Of a stretch of 64,000 bases of DNA, positions 7,296 through 17,366 are shown piece by piece. Origin of the DNA: Chlorobium sp. (GTDB lineage: Bacteria > Bacteroidota > Chlorobiia > Chlorobiales > Chlorobiaceae); NCBI GenBank assembly GCA_005862225.1, contig SZXV01000010.1, forward strand, positions 186,001 to 250,000. Reading direction: 5' to 3'. The position numbers and the translations under genes are program-made. The stretch's first letter is position 1. Every line of letters starts with the position of its first letter. The notes beneath the pieces are model-generated. The model worked only from the letters and a program-made list of their open reading frames with translations, was not told the DNA's origin and did no database searches.

Positions 7296-10157
7296 TTAGT
7301 ATTCGCCCTCAAACTGCGGATGCACCCACAAAAATTCCTGATGTTTGTTCATGACACGGATGAGGCCGCCGAAGCCGGGATCTTTGGCTTTGAGTAGAGC
7401 GTGGAATTTGCGAAGGGTTGCGCCATCGGCGCTGATAGCGATACCATGTTCAAGCATAGTTTTGTCGGGAGTGCCGATGAATTCGCCTATTTTGGTTACT
7501 TCGCCAATGGTTGCGTCAATGGCGCTTTTGCAGAAATCAAGTTGCTCTTCGATGGCTTTGTATGTGGTGTCATCTAACCCTAATTTTATCGCGGATGAGG
7601 CTACTGGCAGAACCAGACTCAAGGTGCTTGTCATCAATTTCAGATAAGGCGCCGCTTTTTTGAACCATTCACGTTCAAGTTCGATCTCATAAACGCCTTC
7701 CTTGCCCTCTTTGCCATTCAGTGCAGGAAGCGGTAGTTGTGAGTGTTCACACCAGAGCGTTAAGCGAAATGTTGCACTTTTCCATTTGCGTGGATTGACA
7801 TTGCTAAGATCAACTGGCATAAGGCTGAAGAGACGAGGCCCCTCTTTTGCTTCATCAGTGAAAGCATGAATCAGATTGTTGAAAGAGGCATCGGCTTTGC
7901 TGAGAAGCTCTTTGTCTGTGGCATCAAGATTGTCAAAGCGCCCCATTGTTTCTTCGTTGTGCTGAATCAAAATGTTTCGAACACTATCCAGTTTTTCCAG
8001 TACCACTTTATTTGCAAGGGCATCAACTGTAATCACGGGTTGAGCAGCAGGTGCATTAAGTAACAGACTGTCTATGTTTTGCCACTCATTGCAAACAGAA
8101 CAAGGTTGTTCAGGACGTCCTCTTTTTTTGTTTTCAATGAGTTTTCGGACTTCAAACAAGCCAATACATGGCTCTGGATTCAGACAAGGAACCATAATGT
8201 CACAGCGCAAACCTTCCCAGAAACTTTCGACCAGATATTTCACCTCCTCAGTCAACATAGCGAGAAAGCGTTCGGGGTAGGGAGCATGAACAGTGATATG
8301 CACATCGTTGCCTTTGTGTTCAAGAAGGGCTCGTCCATTGTAATCGTCGTCAAGCACCAGACCGCGCTGCCAGTGGATGCTTTCGTGATAATTTACACGA
8401 CCAAGAGAGTATTTGTGCAGGCGGACAATCAATTGATAGAACAATCCTTCAGCAGAGGCGGAGTTCCCTTTCTCATCTACAATCCGGCAAATCTGAGTCT
8501 GCTGAAGCTCTCCTGCGGATGGACATGAAAGCCATTCACCAGCAAAACTATCGGGACGATTATCTGGCACAAGTTGTGCGATCAGACTCTGCGGATCTAC
8601 TTCGCCTCGCAGTGTGGGATCGGCCACACGGTAGGAAAGATCGAAGCGCCCCATCAGGCGGAGAAAGATCGCGTGAAGCGTTGCCGGGTAATGTGTTTTT
8701 TCCGGTCTGGTTGGGTTATTCCATAACTCCGTCAAACGTGAAAATTTCACCAAGCCATGTGCCTTGCGTGTTTGCTCATCGTCAAGCACGTAACTGATTG
8801 CTGTAGCAAGCCAGTCAGGTTTCAGTATGACAATGTCGCGTAGAGTAGGATCATGCTGGTAATGGGTAAAATGACCGAGCCGGTGAGAAATGGTGATGAA
8901 GAGGTTTGCAACTTCATCATTCATCTTGTGCTCATGGCAGATGTCAAGTACCTCTTTCAATGGCAAATAGGGAACCGCGCGATCTTTCAACGCTTGGCGG
9001 ACATCAGCAAAACTTTTCGGCACGGTTCTTCCCACTTCAGGCAATGTTGATGCGATACGGACAATGGCTAACTTGAGTTCATCAATCCCTCTACGCTTAT
9101 CTTGCTCATCGGGCTTGCTATCCACAAATAAGAAATCGAGAACAGTTTCTTTGCCGAAGAGATCCCAGAGTTCTTGACGGTCGATATCTGGCTGTCGTTG
9201 CTGTGGGCCACCATGTGTTGCAACAACCAAAATCTTAGCCTCCGGTTCTCGGTGCTTTATGAGTTTGATCCACTCCTTCACATAACCTTGTTGGAGTCCT
9301 TCACGTGGTTTCCATACTACAAGATAAACAGCGGGCGCACTGAAGAATAACTGGTGTGTTGAGCGGTAAACACGCTGACCACTAAAGTCCCAGCCGTTGA
9401 GGGTGATTTCGGTTTTCGTCTTAGGATTGAGAAATTGAATGGGATTAATTTCAATACCGTGTGTTGAATCATGTTCCTGCCACTCGTTGCCAAGCAGTGC
9501 ATCAACCAAACAGGTTTTGCCCACTTCGCCTTCACCAACGAGAATGAGCTTGGCTTCATTCAGGATGATGTGCGCTTCGGCTTTTGCGCGAAGATATGCT
9601 TTGACGGAATCAAGACCTTGTTTGTATGCTTCGGAAAGTTCTGGATTGAGATAGTTGCCATTGAGTTCAAGTATTTCTAAATGGTCAAGTTGCGATATAG
9701 AGGAGGGAAGATCAATACATTGGTTCTCAGTTAGATGCAGCTCTTGTAACTGTCTAAGTTCTCCGATCGACTCCGGTAGCTCCGTAAGTTGATTGTGCTC
9801 AAGATGCAGCGCATGTAACTGTGTGAGTTGCCCAATCCCTTCAGGTAGTGAAGTCAGTTGGTTGTTGTAAACACGCAACCATTTCAACTGAGTGAGTTTT
9901 CTGATCGACTCAGGCAGTATCTTTAATTGGTTGCCGTAAAGAACCAGTGACTGCAACTGCACAAGTTGTCCGATTGTCTCAGGTAGTATCGTCAGTTGGT
10001 TGTTGTATAATAATAGCCATTTCAACTGTTTGAGTTGCCCGATTGATTGTGGTAATTGAGTGAGTTCCATATCACTGAGGTCAAGTTCCCTTGTACCCGA
10101 GCATCGAGCTTTTTCGATTTCCTTTTCTGCTTTGAAATATGCTCTGTCATGCGCCAT
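7296..10157 (-). CDS. Roco protein (LRR-ROC-COR GTPase)
   Basis: A 953-residue member of the family that includes human LRRK2. Leucine-rich repeats fill residues ~22-175 in ~23-residue units of the form 'LPexIGxLxxLxxLxLxxNxL'. The ROC GTPase follows, with P-loop GEGEVGKT (208-215), switch II DFSGQ (257-261, the usual DxxG plus Gln) and THGG (314-317) in the place of N/TKxD. A COR dimerisation region runs to ~620. The C-terminal ~330 residues include a CSVC pair near 710 and are not recognised. Bacterial Roco proteins are GTPases regulated by dimerisation; their cellular role is unknown. The gene stands alone. The 210 bases downstream of its neighbour mpl (10158-10367) hold a small GGCC/GGCC hairpin near 10330 and nothing else. 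Confidence 0.9.
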   Translation of the reverse strand: MAHDRAYFKAEKEIEKARCSGTRELDLSDMELTQLPQSIGQLKQLKWLLLYNNQLTILPETIGQLVQLQSLVLYGNQLKILPESIRKLTQLKWLRVYNNQLTSLPEGIGQLTQLHALHLEHNQLTELPESIGELRQLQELHLTENQCIDLPSSISQLDHLEILELNGNYLNPELSEAYKQGLDSVKAYLRAKAEAHIILNEAKLILVGEGEVGKTCLVDALLGNEWQEHDSTHGIEINPIQFLNPKTKTEITLNGWDFSGQRVYRSTHQLFFSAPAVYLVVWKPREGLQQGYVKEWIKLIKHREPEAKILVVATHGGPQQRQPDIDRQELWDLFGKETVLDFLFVDSKPDEQDKRRGIDELKLAIVRIASTLPEVGRTVPKSFADVRQALKDRAVPYLPLKEVLDICHEHKMNDEVANLFITISHRLGHFTHYQHDPTLRDIVILKPDWLATAISYVLDDEQTRKAHGLVKFSRLTELWNNPTRPEKTHYPATLHAIFLRLMGRFDLSYRVADPTLRGEVDPQSLIAQLVPDNRPDSFAGEWLSCPSAGELQQTQICRIVDEKGNSASAEGLFYQLIVRLHKYSLGRVNYHESIHWQRGLVLDDDYNGRALLEHKGNDVHITVHAPYPERFLAMLTEEVKYLVESFWEGLRCDIMVPCLNPEPCIGLFEVRKLIENKKRGRPEQPCSVCNEWQNIDSLLLNAPAAQPVITVDALANKVVLEKLDSVRNILIQHNEETMGRFDNLDATDKELLSKADASFNNLIHAFTDEAKEGPRLFSLMPVDLSNVNPRKWKSATFRLTLWCEHSQLPLPALNGKEGKEGVYEIELEREWFKKAAPYLKLMTSTLSLVLPVASSAIKLGLDDTTYKAIEEQLDFCKSAIDATIGEVTKIGEFIGTPDKTMLEHGIAISADGATLRKFHALLKAKDPGFGGLIRVMNKHQEFLWVHPQFEGEY

Positions 10158-10367
10158 GATAGATGCCCCTTTTTGAAACGTGAATAGGCTGATGCCTTAT
10201 TATGCACAGAAGTTACTCCCTATTTCACTTCTGGAAAAGCGTCATTGTAATTTATTGTGATGCTCTGGTGATTGCAAAAAACTGAGTGCGAGTAATCGAC
10301 CACCGTGGATTCTGCAATGCGCCTCGATACGGCCTTCGGCCTACACAGCGACCAGCGTATAGATGTG

Positions 10368-11789
10368 TCACCCCAACCTCTCCACCATCAAATTCTTCAA
10401 CCCACCGAAGCCGCCATTACTGAGCAGCACAACCACATCTCCTTCTTTCCATTGCGATTGAAGGTATTCAACAATGTCACTAGGATAGTTTGCAGGATCT
10501 TTTCCGGCAATAAAAACAGCTTTTCCCTGTTCTTGCAGTTCATGTTTCAGTTGAACAGTATCAAGAGACTTGTCTGGCGCATAGCGATCAGGCCGGTGAA
10601 CCTTGCCCAGCACCACAACAGAGGCAGGCCCGAAACATTCTGAAAGTTCCTGCTGAAAAATGTTCCTGGTGGTCGTGTTTGAACGGGGTTCGAAACAGGT
10701 GATTATCCTGCGACCTGCATAGAGCTGGCTGAGCGCCTCAAGGGTGACCCTTATTGCGGTCGGGTGATGGGCAAAATCTTCGACGAGAGTGATGTTCCGG
10801 GAATAAGTTCCAACAATTTCCATCCGGCGTTTTGGGCGTTTGAAGCGCGGCATGGCGCGTGTAACAGCGTCAAGAGAGAGTCCGCTCCTCATTGCAGCAG
10901 CAATTGCGGCAATGGTATTCATGATATTGTGACTACCGAAAAGCGGAACATGCAGTGTCCCGATAATTTTGCCATGATGGAGCAGGTCAAAGGTTGATAC
11001 CTCGCTGTCAGCCTTGATATTGGTGGCGCTCCATTCTGAATCGGTACTCAAACCGAACCGTTCTACTTTGCAGAAGGCACGTGCGGCAATGTCAACAGCA
11101 ACCGGATCGTCACCGTTAACAAGAAGCAGGCCACTTCGGGGTATCAGATTGACAAAAAGACGGAAACTGCGCTTGATATCTTCAAGAGAATCAAAAATAT
11201 CGGCATGATCAAATTCGATATTATTGATGATGGCGATATCGGGCCGGTAGAGCAGAAACTTGCTTCGTTTATCGAAAAAGGCGGTATCATACTCATCTCC
11301 TTCCGTCACAAAGAAACCCTCTTCAATGCGTCCTGAAGCCCGGCAACCGATAGAAAAGTTTTCTGGAATACCACCAACGAGAAATCCCGGTTTAAGGCCA
11401 CCATCTTCAAGCAGCCAGGCAAGCAGCGAGGTGGTGGTTGTTTTGCCATGCGTACCAGCAACAACAAGAGAGGTGTTTTGCCCGATCAGGTGATGGCGAA
11501 CAAGATCCGGCATGGAAATAAGTTCAAGATGGTGATCGAGGGCATACTCAAGTTCCAGATTTCCCCGACTTATTGCATTGCCCACAATAACGGCATCCGG
11601 CAAAACGCTTTGGAGGTTCTTGTCCGAAAAGCCGCTGAAATACCGAATGTTATGATCATCCAGAAAAGTGCTCATTGGAGGATAGAGCTGTGTATCAGAG
11701 CCGGTAACAGCATGACCTGCATGAGAAAGCGCAACGGCCACCGAGGCCATTGCCGTTCCGCCGATACCGAGAAAGTAAAAAGAGCTCAT
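10368..11789 (-). CDS. mpl: UDP-N-acetylmuramate:tripeptide ligase (Mpl), murein recycling
   Basis: Mur-ligase family, 473 residues. It joins recycled L-Ala-gamma-D-Glu-meso-DAP tripeptide to UDP-MurNAc in the cytoplasm. The N-terminal motif FLGIGGTAMAS, the Mpl-typical YPPMST (~37-42), the ATP-binding GTHGKTTTTSLLAW (~110-125) and VEDFAHHPTAI (~340) are present. YPPMST and the overall length favour Mpl over MurC. The gene is single and diverges from the aminotransferase gene to its right. Confidence 0.88.
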   Translation of the reverse strand: MSSFYFLGIGGTAMASVAVALSHAGHAVTGSDTQLYPPMSTFLDDHNIRYFSGFSDKNLQSVLPDAVIVGNAISRGNLELEYALDHHLELISMPDLVRHHLIGQNTSLVVAGTHGKTTTTSLLAWLLEDGGLKPGFLVGGIPENFSIGCRASGRIEEGFFVTEGDEYDTAFFDKRSKFLLYRPDIAIINNIEFDHADIFDSLEDIKRSFRLFVNLIPRSGLLLVNGDDPVAVDIAARAFCKVERFGLSTDSEWSATNIKADSEVSTFDLLHHGKIIGTLHVPLFGSHNIMNTIAAIAAAMRSGLSLDAVTRAMPRFKRPKRRMEIVGTYSRNITLVEDFAHHPTAIRVTLEALSQLYAGRRIITCFEPRSNTTTRNIFQQELSECFGPASVVVLGKVHRPDRYAPDKSLDTVQLKHELQEQGKAVFIAGKDPANYPSDIVEYLQSQWKEGDVVVLLSNGGFGGLKNLMVERLG

Positions 11790-11964
11790 CGGTGTTGATC
11801 AATTAACTTCATATTATTAGGAGGCCGTGACACTGTAGTACACAATATATCAGGAAGAGCGCAAAATGCCAGAGATGGAGAATAACCGATTTGCGACATG
11901 TAACTAATCTCGAAAGAATCTGTATTTTGCAAAAAAATTTAAACGATTTCAAGGAAGAGACATT

Positions 11965-13077
11965 ATGCAATTTATCGACCTGCTTTCTCAAAAAGAGCGT
12001 ATACGCACATCACTGCTCAAGCGCATTGAAGGTATTCTCGACAGTGGCCAGTTTATTATGGGATCAGAAGTGACCGAACTTGAATCTCGACTTGCCGCTT
12101 ATGTCGGGTCACGGCACTGCGTCTCCTGTTCGTCAGGAACCGATGCCCTGCTTATGCCTTTGCTTGCAAAAGGGGTTGGCCCGGGTGACGCCGTCTTGAC
12201 CACACCATTTACCTTTGTTGCAACGGCTGAAGTGATCAGCCTTGCAGGAGCCACCCCATTTTTTGTTGATGTTTGCCCGGATACCTTCAATATCAATCCC
12301 GAGCTTGTCGGGCAAGCTGTTGATGAGGCGGTGCAGCGCGGATTGAAACCAAAAGCACTTATTCCTGTTGATCTGTTCGGTCTTCCTGCGGATTATGACC
12401 GCCTCACAACGGTTGCTGAAGATTACAGATTATGGATTCTTGAAGATGCCGCACAGAGTTTTGGCAGCAGTTTCCGTGGACACAAGGCGGGAAGTTTCGG
12501 ACTTGTCGGTGCGACCTCATTTTTCCCCGCCAAACCACTTGGCTGCTATGGCGATGGAGGCGCAATATTCACCGATGATGACGAACTTGACCATCTGTTG
12601 AGATCGATAAGAGTTCATGGCAGTGGGGTTGATAAATACAGCAATGACCGTATCGGTATCAACGGACGGCTTGATTCAATCCAGGCGGCAGTTCTTCTTG
12701 AAAAGCTCACCATTTTTGATGATGAACTTGAAGCACGACAACGTATTGCCGACGCTTACAGCTCAGCATTACAGGAGAGGTTTGTTGTTCCCCGAATTCC
12801 GAAAAACTACAGGTCTGCATGGGCACAATACTCACTCCTTGCGGAGTCGGGTGAAGAGCGTGAACGACTCATACAAGCGATGCAGCAAGCTGGCATTCCT
12901 GCGATGATCTATTATAAAATTCCTCTCCATCTGCAGAAAGCCTATACATTCCTTGGGTATAACGCTGGTGATTTTCCGGTTTCTGAAGATTTGAGCAGCA
13001 GAATTTTTTCACTCCCGATGCACCCATATCTGAAAAATGAGGAGATTGAGCTGATCTGCTCCGTGCTGCTCACATAA
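11965..13077 (+). CDS. DegT/DnrJ/EryC1 aminotransferase (WbpE-like)
   Basis: A PLP-dependent sugar aminotransferase of 370 residues. SGTDAL (57-62), EDAAQS with the PLP-nitrogen Asp (160-165), SFFPAKPLGCYGDGG with the Schiff-base Lys190, and the NGRLDSIQAA block are all present. Residues around 80-95 (TTPFTFVATAEVISLAGA) are like WbpE/WlbC enzymes that make 3-amino sugars for O-antigen. The neighbours are not polysaccharide genes, so the substrate is uncertain. The gene ends at a strong bidirectional terminator. Confidence 0.88.
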   Translation: MQFIDLLSQKERIRTSLLKRIEGILDSGQFIMGSEVTELESRLAAYVGSRHCVSCSSGTDALLMPLLAKGVGPGDAVLTTPFTFVATAEVISLAGATPFFVDVCPDTFNINPELVGQAVDEAVQRGLKPKALIPVDLFGLPADYDRLTTVAEDYRLWILEDAAQSFGSSFRGHKAGSFGLVGATSFFPAKPLGCYGDGGAIFTDDDELDHLLRSIRVHGSGVDKYSNDRIGINGRLDSIQAAVLLEKLTIFDDELEARQRIADAYSSALQERFVVPRIPKNYRSAWAQYSLLAESGEERERLIQAMQQAGIPAMIYYKIPLHLQKAYTFLGYNAGDFPVSEDLSSRIFSLPMHPYLKNEEIELICSVLLT

Positions 13078-13100
13078 TTCCATCCGGTACAGCTATAATG

Positions 13101-13145
13101 AAAAAGCGGTCATTGATTGCAATAATCAATGACCGCCTCTCTTTT
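13101..13145. terminator. Bidirectional terminator
   Basis: A perfect 13-bp stem (13106-13118 with 13124-13136) and a 5-nt loop. An A run lies to the left and CTCTCTTTT to the right. It sits between the convergent aminotransferase and pyrophosphatase genes. Confidence 0.85.
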
Positions 13146-13181
13146 CAAATCTTCATGAAGGGATCGAAGGCACTCAACAGC

Positions 13182-13715
13182 CTACGCATAAACCTTTTTG
13201 TAGTTATCAATAGCATGAATAATGCTCTGGCGGGCAGTTTCAGCGCTCTGGAACTCCTCGACAAGAACAGTTTTCTGCTCAAGGGACTTGTACTCTTCAA
13301 AGAAGTGCTTCAGCTCCGACGCAAAATACGGAGGCAACTGATCGATATTCTGAATATTATTCATACTCACATCATCTTCAGCAACTGCAATAATCTTGTC
13401 GTCGCCCTCTCCATGGTCAACCATGCGCATAACACCGATAACCCTTGCCCTCACCATGCACATCGGCACAATATCACACTGTGAAATCACAAGAATATCA
13501 AGCGGATCGTGGTCATCTCCGAGAGTTTTCGGAATAAAACCGTAATTGGCCGGATAAAAAACCGCTGAAAAAAGGACGCGGTCAAGCTTCAACATTCCGG
13601 TCTTTTTATCGAGTTCGTATTTCGTTCTACTACCCTTTGAAATCTCGATAATGGCCGTAACAACACTTGGCTGACCTTCTCCTATCTCAACATCGTGCCA
13701 TGGATTAAAATTCAT
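13182..13715 (-). CDS. ppa: Inorganic pyrophosphatase (family I)
   Basis: Soluble Mg-dependent pyrophosphatase, 177 residues, the usual length. The signature [10 protein letters not shown] (~69-78) holds the metal-binding Asp residues. The N-terminal block ([19 protein letters not shown]), [18 protein letters not shown], and the C-terminal FFEEYKSLE are all typical. It hydrolyses PPi to drive biosynthesis. It is transcribed divergently from hisF. Confidence 0.96.
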   Translation of the reverse strand: MNFNPWHDVEIGEGQPSVVTAIIEISKGSRTKYELDKKTGMLKLDRVLFSAVFYPANYGFIPKTLGDDHDPLDILVISQCDIVPMCMVRARVIGVMRMVDHGEGDDKIIAVAEDDVSMNNIQNIDQLPPYFASELKHFFEEYKSLEQKTVLVEEFQSAETARQSIIHAIDNYKKVYA

Positions 13716-13912
13716 AGTGTAAACACGCTATATTATTATTAAAAAAGCAGTCCAATAATAGCGATTTTTTTAACATCCGGCAATCAAATAAAGCGCGTCT
13801 GACTGAACATGAGCCTGATTCTGTAATACTTGAAAATATTGTTGTAGAGTTCAAACTTTATTGATTTCTTGTCATCAAGATTTTTTTAAATGAAATTCAG
13901 TTTTTTACGGTC

Positions 13913-14668
13913 ATGTTAGCCAAACGGATCATCCCCTGCCTTGATGTGCGTGACGGGAGAGTGGTAAAAGGAATAAACTTTGAAGGGCTGAGAGATGCGG
14001 GCTCCATCCTTGAGCAGGCACGCTTCTATAATAACGAACTGGCTGACGAGCTTGTTTTTCTGGATATTTCGGCCTCGCTTGAATCCCGCAGAACGACACT
14101 CGAAGAGGTGTTGAAAGTTTCCGGTGAGATCTTTATCCCTCTTACCGTCGGCGGTGGAATCAGTTCCGTTGAACGCGCCAAAGAGGTTTTTCTGCATGGA
14201 GCCGACAAGGTGTCGGTCAATACTGCCGCAGTCAACGACCCGCACCTTATCACCCGCATTGCTGAAAAATATGGTTCTCAGGCGGTTGTCGTCGCTATCG
14301 ATATTAAAAAAATCGGCAATGACTATATTGTTCATACCCACTCAGGAAAAAATCCAACCCGATTTGAAGCGCTTGAATGGGCACATATAGTTCAGGAACT
14401 TGGCGCAGGAGAACTTCTTGTGACCAGTATGGATCGTGACGGCACCAAAGAGGGATACGATAACAATATTCTGTGCAGGATATCGACATCAGTGCATATT
14501 CCAGTCATAGCATCCGGAGGTGCCGGCAACCTTGAGCATCTCTATGAAGGATTTACCAACGGTCACGCAGATGCTGCTCTTGCCGCCTCAATCTTTCACT
14601 TTCGCCAACACTCAATCCTTGAGGCAAAGGAGTACTTACGAGAACGAGGCATCCCCGTCAGGATATGA
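13913..14668 (+). CDS. hisF: Imidazole glycerol phosphate synthase cyclase subunit HisF
   Basis: A TIM-barrel enzyme of histidine synthesis, 251 residues. It uses ammonia from HisH to close the imidazole ring. The catalytic Asp lies in IIPCLDVRDGRVVKG (Asp11) and the second in VVVAIDIKK (~130); phosphate loops GGGISS and ASGGAGN are present. No other his gene is adjacent, so the pathway is dispersed. A small secreted Sel1 protein follows after 24 bases. Confidence 0.97.
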   Translation: MLAKRIIPCLDVRDGRVVKGINFEGLRDAGSILEQARFYNNELADELVFLDISASLESRRTTLEEVLKVSGEIFIPLTVGGGISSVERAKEVFLHGADKVSVNTAAVNDPHLITRIAEKYGSQAVVVAIDIKKIGNDYIVHTHSGKNPTRFEALEWAHIVQELGAGELLVTSMDRDGTKEGYDNNILCRISTSVHIPVIASGGAGNLEHLYEGFTNGHADAALAASIFHFRQHSILEAKEYLRERGIPVRI

Positions 14669-14692
14669 CAACCCTATAATGAGAACAAGCCC

Positions 14693-15073
14693 ATGCTTCA
14701 AAAATCACTGTTTGCTCTTGTCTCGCTGATGCTGTTCTGTGGAACAGCATATCCCGATTCCAGGGAAAAGCTTCAGGTAATACAGCTTGAAGCGGAAAAG
14801 GGTAACGCTCAGGCCCAGAATAAACTCGGAGTCTTCTACGAAATCGGCCTGAATGTCAATAAAGATGATGTTGAGGCTGTCAGGTGGTATCGCCTGGCTG
14901 CCGAACAAGAATATGCAGAGGCGCAGTTCAACCTCGGAGAAATGTATGAAGAAGGCCTAGGCGTTACAAAGGATGAGGCGATAGCAAAAGCATGGTACGA
15001 AAAAGCTTGCAAAAACGGATGGGAATGCGGATGCAAAAAGTACCGCCATTTGAGCGAAAATGGCTGTGAATAG
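14693..15073 (+). CDS. Secreted Sel1-repeat protein
   Basis: A protein of 126 residues. A signal peptide (LQKSLFALVSLMLFCGTAYP) is followed by two Sel1/TPR-like repeats at ~36-110, with the 'A.xxLGxxYexGxxVxxDxxeAxxWyrkAAeqg' pattern. Two or three repeats make a short helical adaptor. The tail has four Cys (CKNGWECGCKK...GC), possibly disulfide-bonded in the periplasm. It may be co-transcribed with hisF, but no functional link is evident. Confidence 0.8.
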   Translation: MLQKSLFALVSLMLFCGTAYPDSREKLQVIQLEAEKGNAQAQNKLGVFYEIGLNVNKDDVEAVRWYRLAAEQEYAEAQFNLGEMYEEGLGVTKDEAIAKAWYEKACKNGWECGCKKYRHLSENGCE

Positions 15074-15099
15074 TATTGATCCATAAACAGATCAATCAA

Positions 15100-15978
15100 T
15101 CAGTCACTCTCTTCGGTCAGACGTTTGCGAATATCCGCCAACTCCCGGAGACGTTGCTGGCTTGCTTCAGGATATGACAACCCGAGAGCTGTCAGTGTAT
15201 TGACAATTATTTGTGACACTATCAACCGGGCATTCTGTTTGTCATCAGCAGGAACAACATACCATGGCGCACGTTTCGTACTTGTTGCCATGAAACAGGC
15301 CTCATAAGCCTGCATATACTCTTTCCAGTACTTTCTCTCCTCAATATCAGCGGCACTGAATTTCCAGTTCTTTACTGGTGAGTCAATTCGTGCCAGAAAT
15401 CGTTTCCGCTGCTCCTCTTTTGAGAGATGAAGAAAAAATTTAACAATTCTGGTACCATTGCGATAGAGATGATTTTCCATATCAACAATGGACTGATAAC
15501 GGTGTTCCCAGACTTTGCCATCATTAATAAATTCATCAGGAATACCCTGTACGGCAAGTATCTCTGGATGCACACGAACAATAAGCACCTCCTCATAATA
15601 GGAGCGATTGAAAATACCGATACGACCACGCTCCGGCAGACATCGGTTGCTTCTCCAGAGAAAATCGTGGTCAAGCTCTTCGGCTGAAGGATGCTTGAAA
15701 CTGAACACCTGGCACCCCTGTGGATTGACACCTGACATCACATGCCTGATGATACCGTCCTTTCCGGCTGCATCCATTGCCTGAAAAATGAGTATCAGAG
15801 AATAGCGGTCATCAGCATAATGAACCTGCTGTAATTTGCTCAATTGCTCAACTTGAGCAGCAAGCATCTCCTTGTACTCTTTTTTTGAACCGTACACCGG
15901 ATCAACAAGCGTCGGACGTTTGGTGAGATTGACCCGCTCACCTTCACGGATCCTTAGTGCATCATGGTCAAAATGCAT
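15100..15978 (-). CDS. Polyphosphate kinase 2 family enzyme
   Basis: A protein of 292 residues. It transfers phosphate between polyphosphate and nucleotides. Walker [11 protein letters not shown] (~68-77), Walker B-like [19 protein letters not shown] (~125-143) with the lid Arg residues, and the C-terminal [13 protein letters not shown] are all present. The single-domain form resembles the AMP/ADP-phosphorylating PPK2 branch; the nucleotide preference cannot be read from sequence alone. The 160 bases between this gene and the next, divergent operon hold both promoters. Confidence 0.92.
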   Translation of the reverse strand: MHFDHDALRIREGERVNLTKRPTLVDPVYGSKKEYKEMLAAQVEQLSKLQQVHYADDRYSLILIFQAMDAAGKDGIIRHVMSGVNPQGCQVFSFKHPSAEELDHDFLWRSNRCLPERGRIGIFNRSYYEEVLIVRVHPEILAVQGIPDEFINDGKVWEHRYQSIVDMENHLYRNGTRIVKFFLHLSKEEQRKRFLARIDSPVKNWKFSAADIEERKYWKEYMQAYEACFMATSTKRAPWYVVPADDKQNARLIVSQIIVNTLTALGLSYPEASQQRLRELADIRKRLTEESD

Positions 15979-16139
15979 CAGTCACAGTATTAAGTGAATG
16001 ATATGGAACACTCATGGTTTTAAGCTAAATTTAAGCTTCCCTTTGGACTTCTTTAAGAATACCGGCGATACATTGGTTACAGTTAAAACGTATAACAACT
16101 TTACAACATACTAAAATTCAAGTCGATCAACGACACTCC

Positions 16140-16670
16140 ATGAGCACAACGATTAAAACCTTGGCAACCCCTCTTGCTGTTGGGGCATTTACCATTTCAG
16201 CAGTTACGGGTCTTTTGATTTTTTTTGATATCGAGATTGGATTGGTTGAACCTGTCCACAAGTGGCTGAGCTGGCTTCTTGTCAGCGGAGTAACCCTCCA
16301 TATCGTTGCAAACTGGAAACAATTTACCAGCTACTTCTCTAAAAAACCTGCTATCGGCATTATTGGCACTGCACTCATTGTGACCATTGCATCGGTCCTT
16401 CCAATATTCGGCGAAAAAGCGGAAAACGAAAATCCCGCAAAAGTAGCCGCTTATGCTCTTGCATCATCGTCACTTGAAACCGTTGCCCTGGTGGTAAAAA
16501 CCACACCGGCGATTCTTGTAGAACAACTTGGGAAAAAAGGCATCATAGTCAAGGATCCATCGGCCACTGTTGAACAAATAGCCAGTGCCAACGGCAAGCA
16601 CCCAAAAGAAGTTCTTGGTGACATTTTAGCCCTTTCCAAAGGCACTGCAAAAAATGGGGATAAAGATTAA
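16140..16670 (+). CDS. DUF4405-like membrane protein of the two-component operon
   Basis: A protein of 176 residues. Three hydrophobic segments (~10-29, ~42-57, ~70-90) carry conserved-type His residues in VHKWLSW and TLHIVANW, as in DUF4405 and small cytochrome-b-like proteins. The soluble C-terminal part (~125-176) has an EQIASANGKHPKEVLGDIL helix pair that recalls a small helical DNA- or metal-binding fold. It starts 18 bases ahead of the response regulator and probably supplies or is controlled by that signalling pair. A haem-binding role is possible but unproven. Confidence 0.75.
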   Translation: MSTTIKTLATPLAVGAFTISAVTGLLIFFDIEIGLVEPVHKWLSWLLVSGVTLHIVANWKQFTSYFSKKPAIGIIGTALIVTIASVLPIFGEKAENENPAKVAAYALASSSLETVALVVKTTPAILVEQLGKKGIIVKDPSATVEQIASANGKHPKEVLGDILALSKGTAKNGDKD

Positions 16671-16688
16671 TCTTTCAACACAAAACGC

Positions 16689-17366
16689 ATGAGACTGCTT
16701 ATTATTGAAGATGAGCCAGGAATAGCCGGTTTTCTTAAGGATGGACTCGAAGAAGAGTACTTTGCCGTTGATATTGCATACGATGGCAAAACTGGCCTTG
16801 ATATGGCTTTGATCAATGAATATGACTTGATCATCGTTGACTGGATGATTCCCGCTCTGAGTGGTATTGAGGTATGCCGGCAGATTCGAAAATCCGGCAA
16901 CCTCTTACCGATTCTTTTTCTGACTGCAAAAGATACCCTCGAAGACGTTGTATTCGGACTGGATGCCGGAGCTAATGACTACATCAAAAAACCTTTTGAG
17001 TTTGAAGAGTTGCTGGCGCGTATCAGAGTGCAGCTCAGAACGAAAAACAAGGCTGATGACTCGTTAAGTGCCGGAATAGTCAGTATCAATCCGGCAACCC
17101 ATCAGGTATTTTCCGGTTCACAGGAAATAACCCTCACTCCCAAAGAGTTTGCCCTGCTTGAATACCTGATACGCAATAAAGACCGGGTATGCACCAGAAG
17201 TCGCATCATCGAGCATGTCTGGGATATCCATTTCGATTCAGACACGTCGGTGATTGACGTGTATATCACTTTTTTACGTAAAAAACTTGATGCCGCTGGT
17301 TCAGGGAACCTTATTCAAACCATTCGCGGGGTAGGATATATTGTCCGGGAACCAAGCGTCTCATGA
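16689..17366 (+). CDS. OmpR-family response regulator
   Basis: A protein of 225 residues. The receiver domain has the acidic pocket at 7-9, phospho-acceptor Asp51 in LIIVDWMIP, Thr in FLTAKD and Lys in NDYIKKPF. A winged-helix DNA-binding domain covers ~125-222 (LTPKEFALLEYLIRN, IRGVGYIV). Its last four bases (ATGA) overlap the start of the kinase gene, so the two are translationally coupled. Confidence 0.95.
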   Translation: MRLLIIEDEPGIAGFLKDGLEEEYFAVDIAYDGKTGLDMALINEYDLIIVDWMIPALSGIEVCRQIRKSGNLLPILFLTAKDTLEDVVFGLDAGANDYIKKPFEFEELLARIRVQLRTKNKADDSLSAGIVSINPATHQVFSGSQEITLTPKEFALLEYLIRNKDRVCTRSRIIEHVWDIHFDSDTSVIDVYITFLRKKLDAAGSGNLIQTIRGVGYIVREPSVS

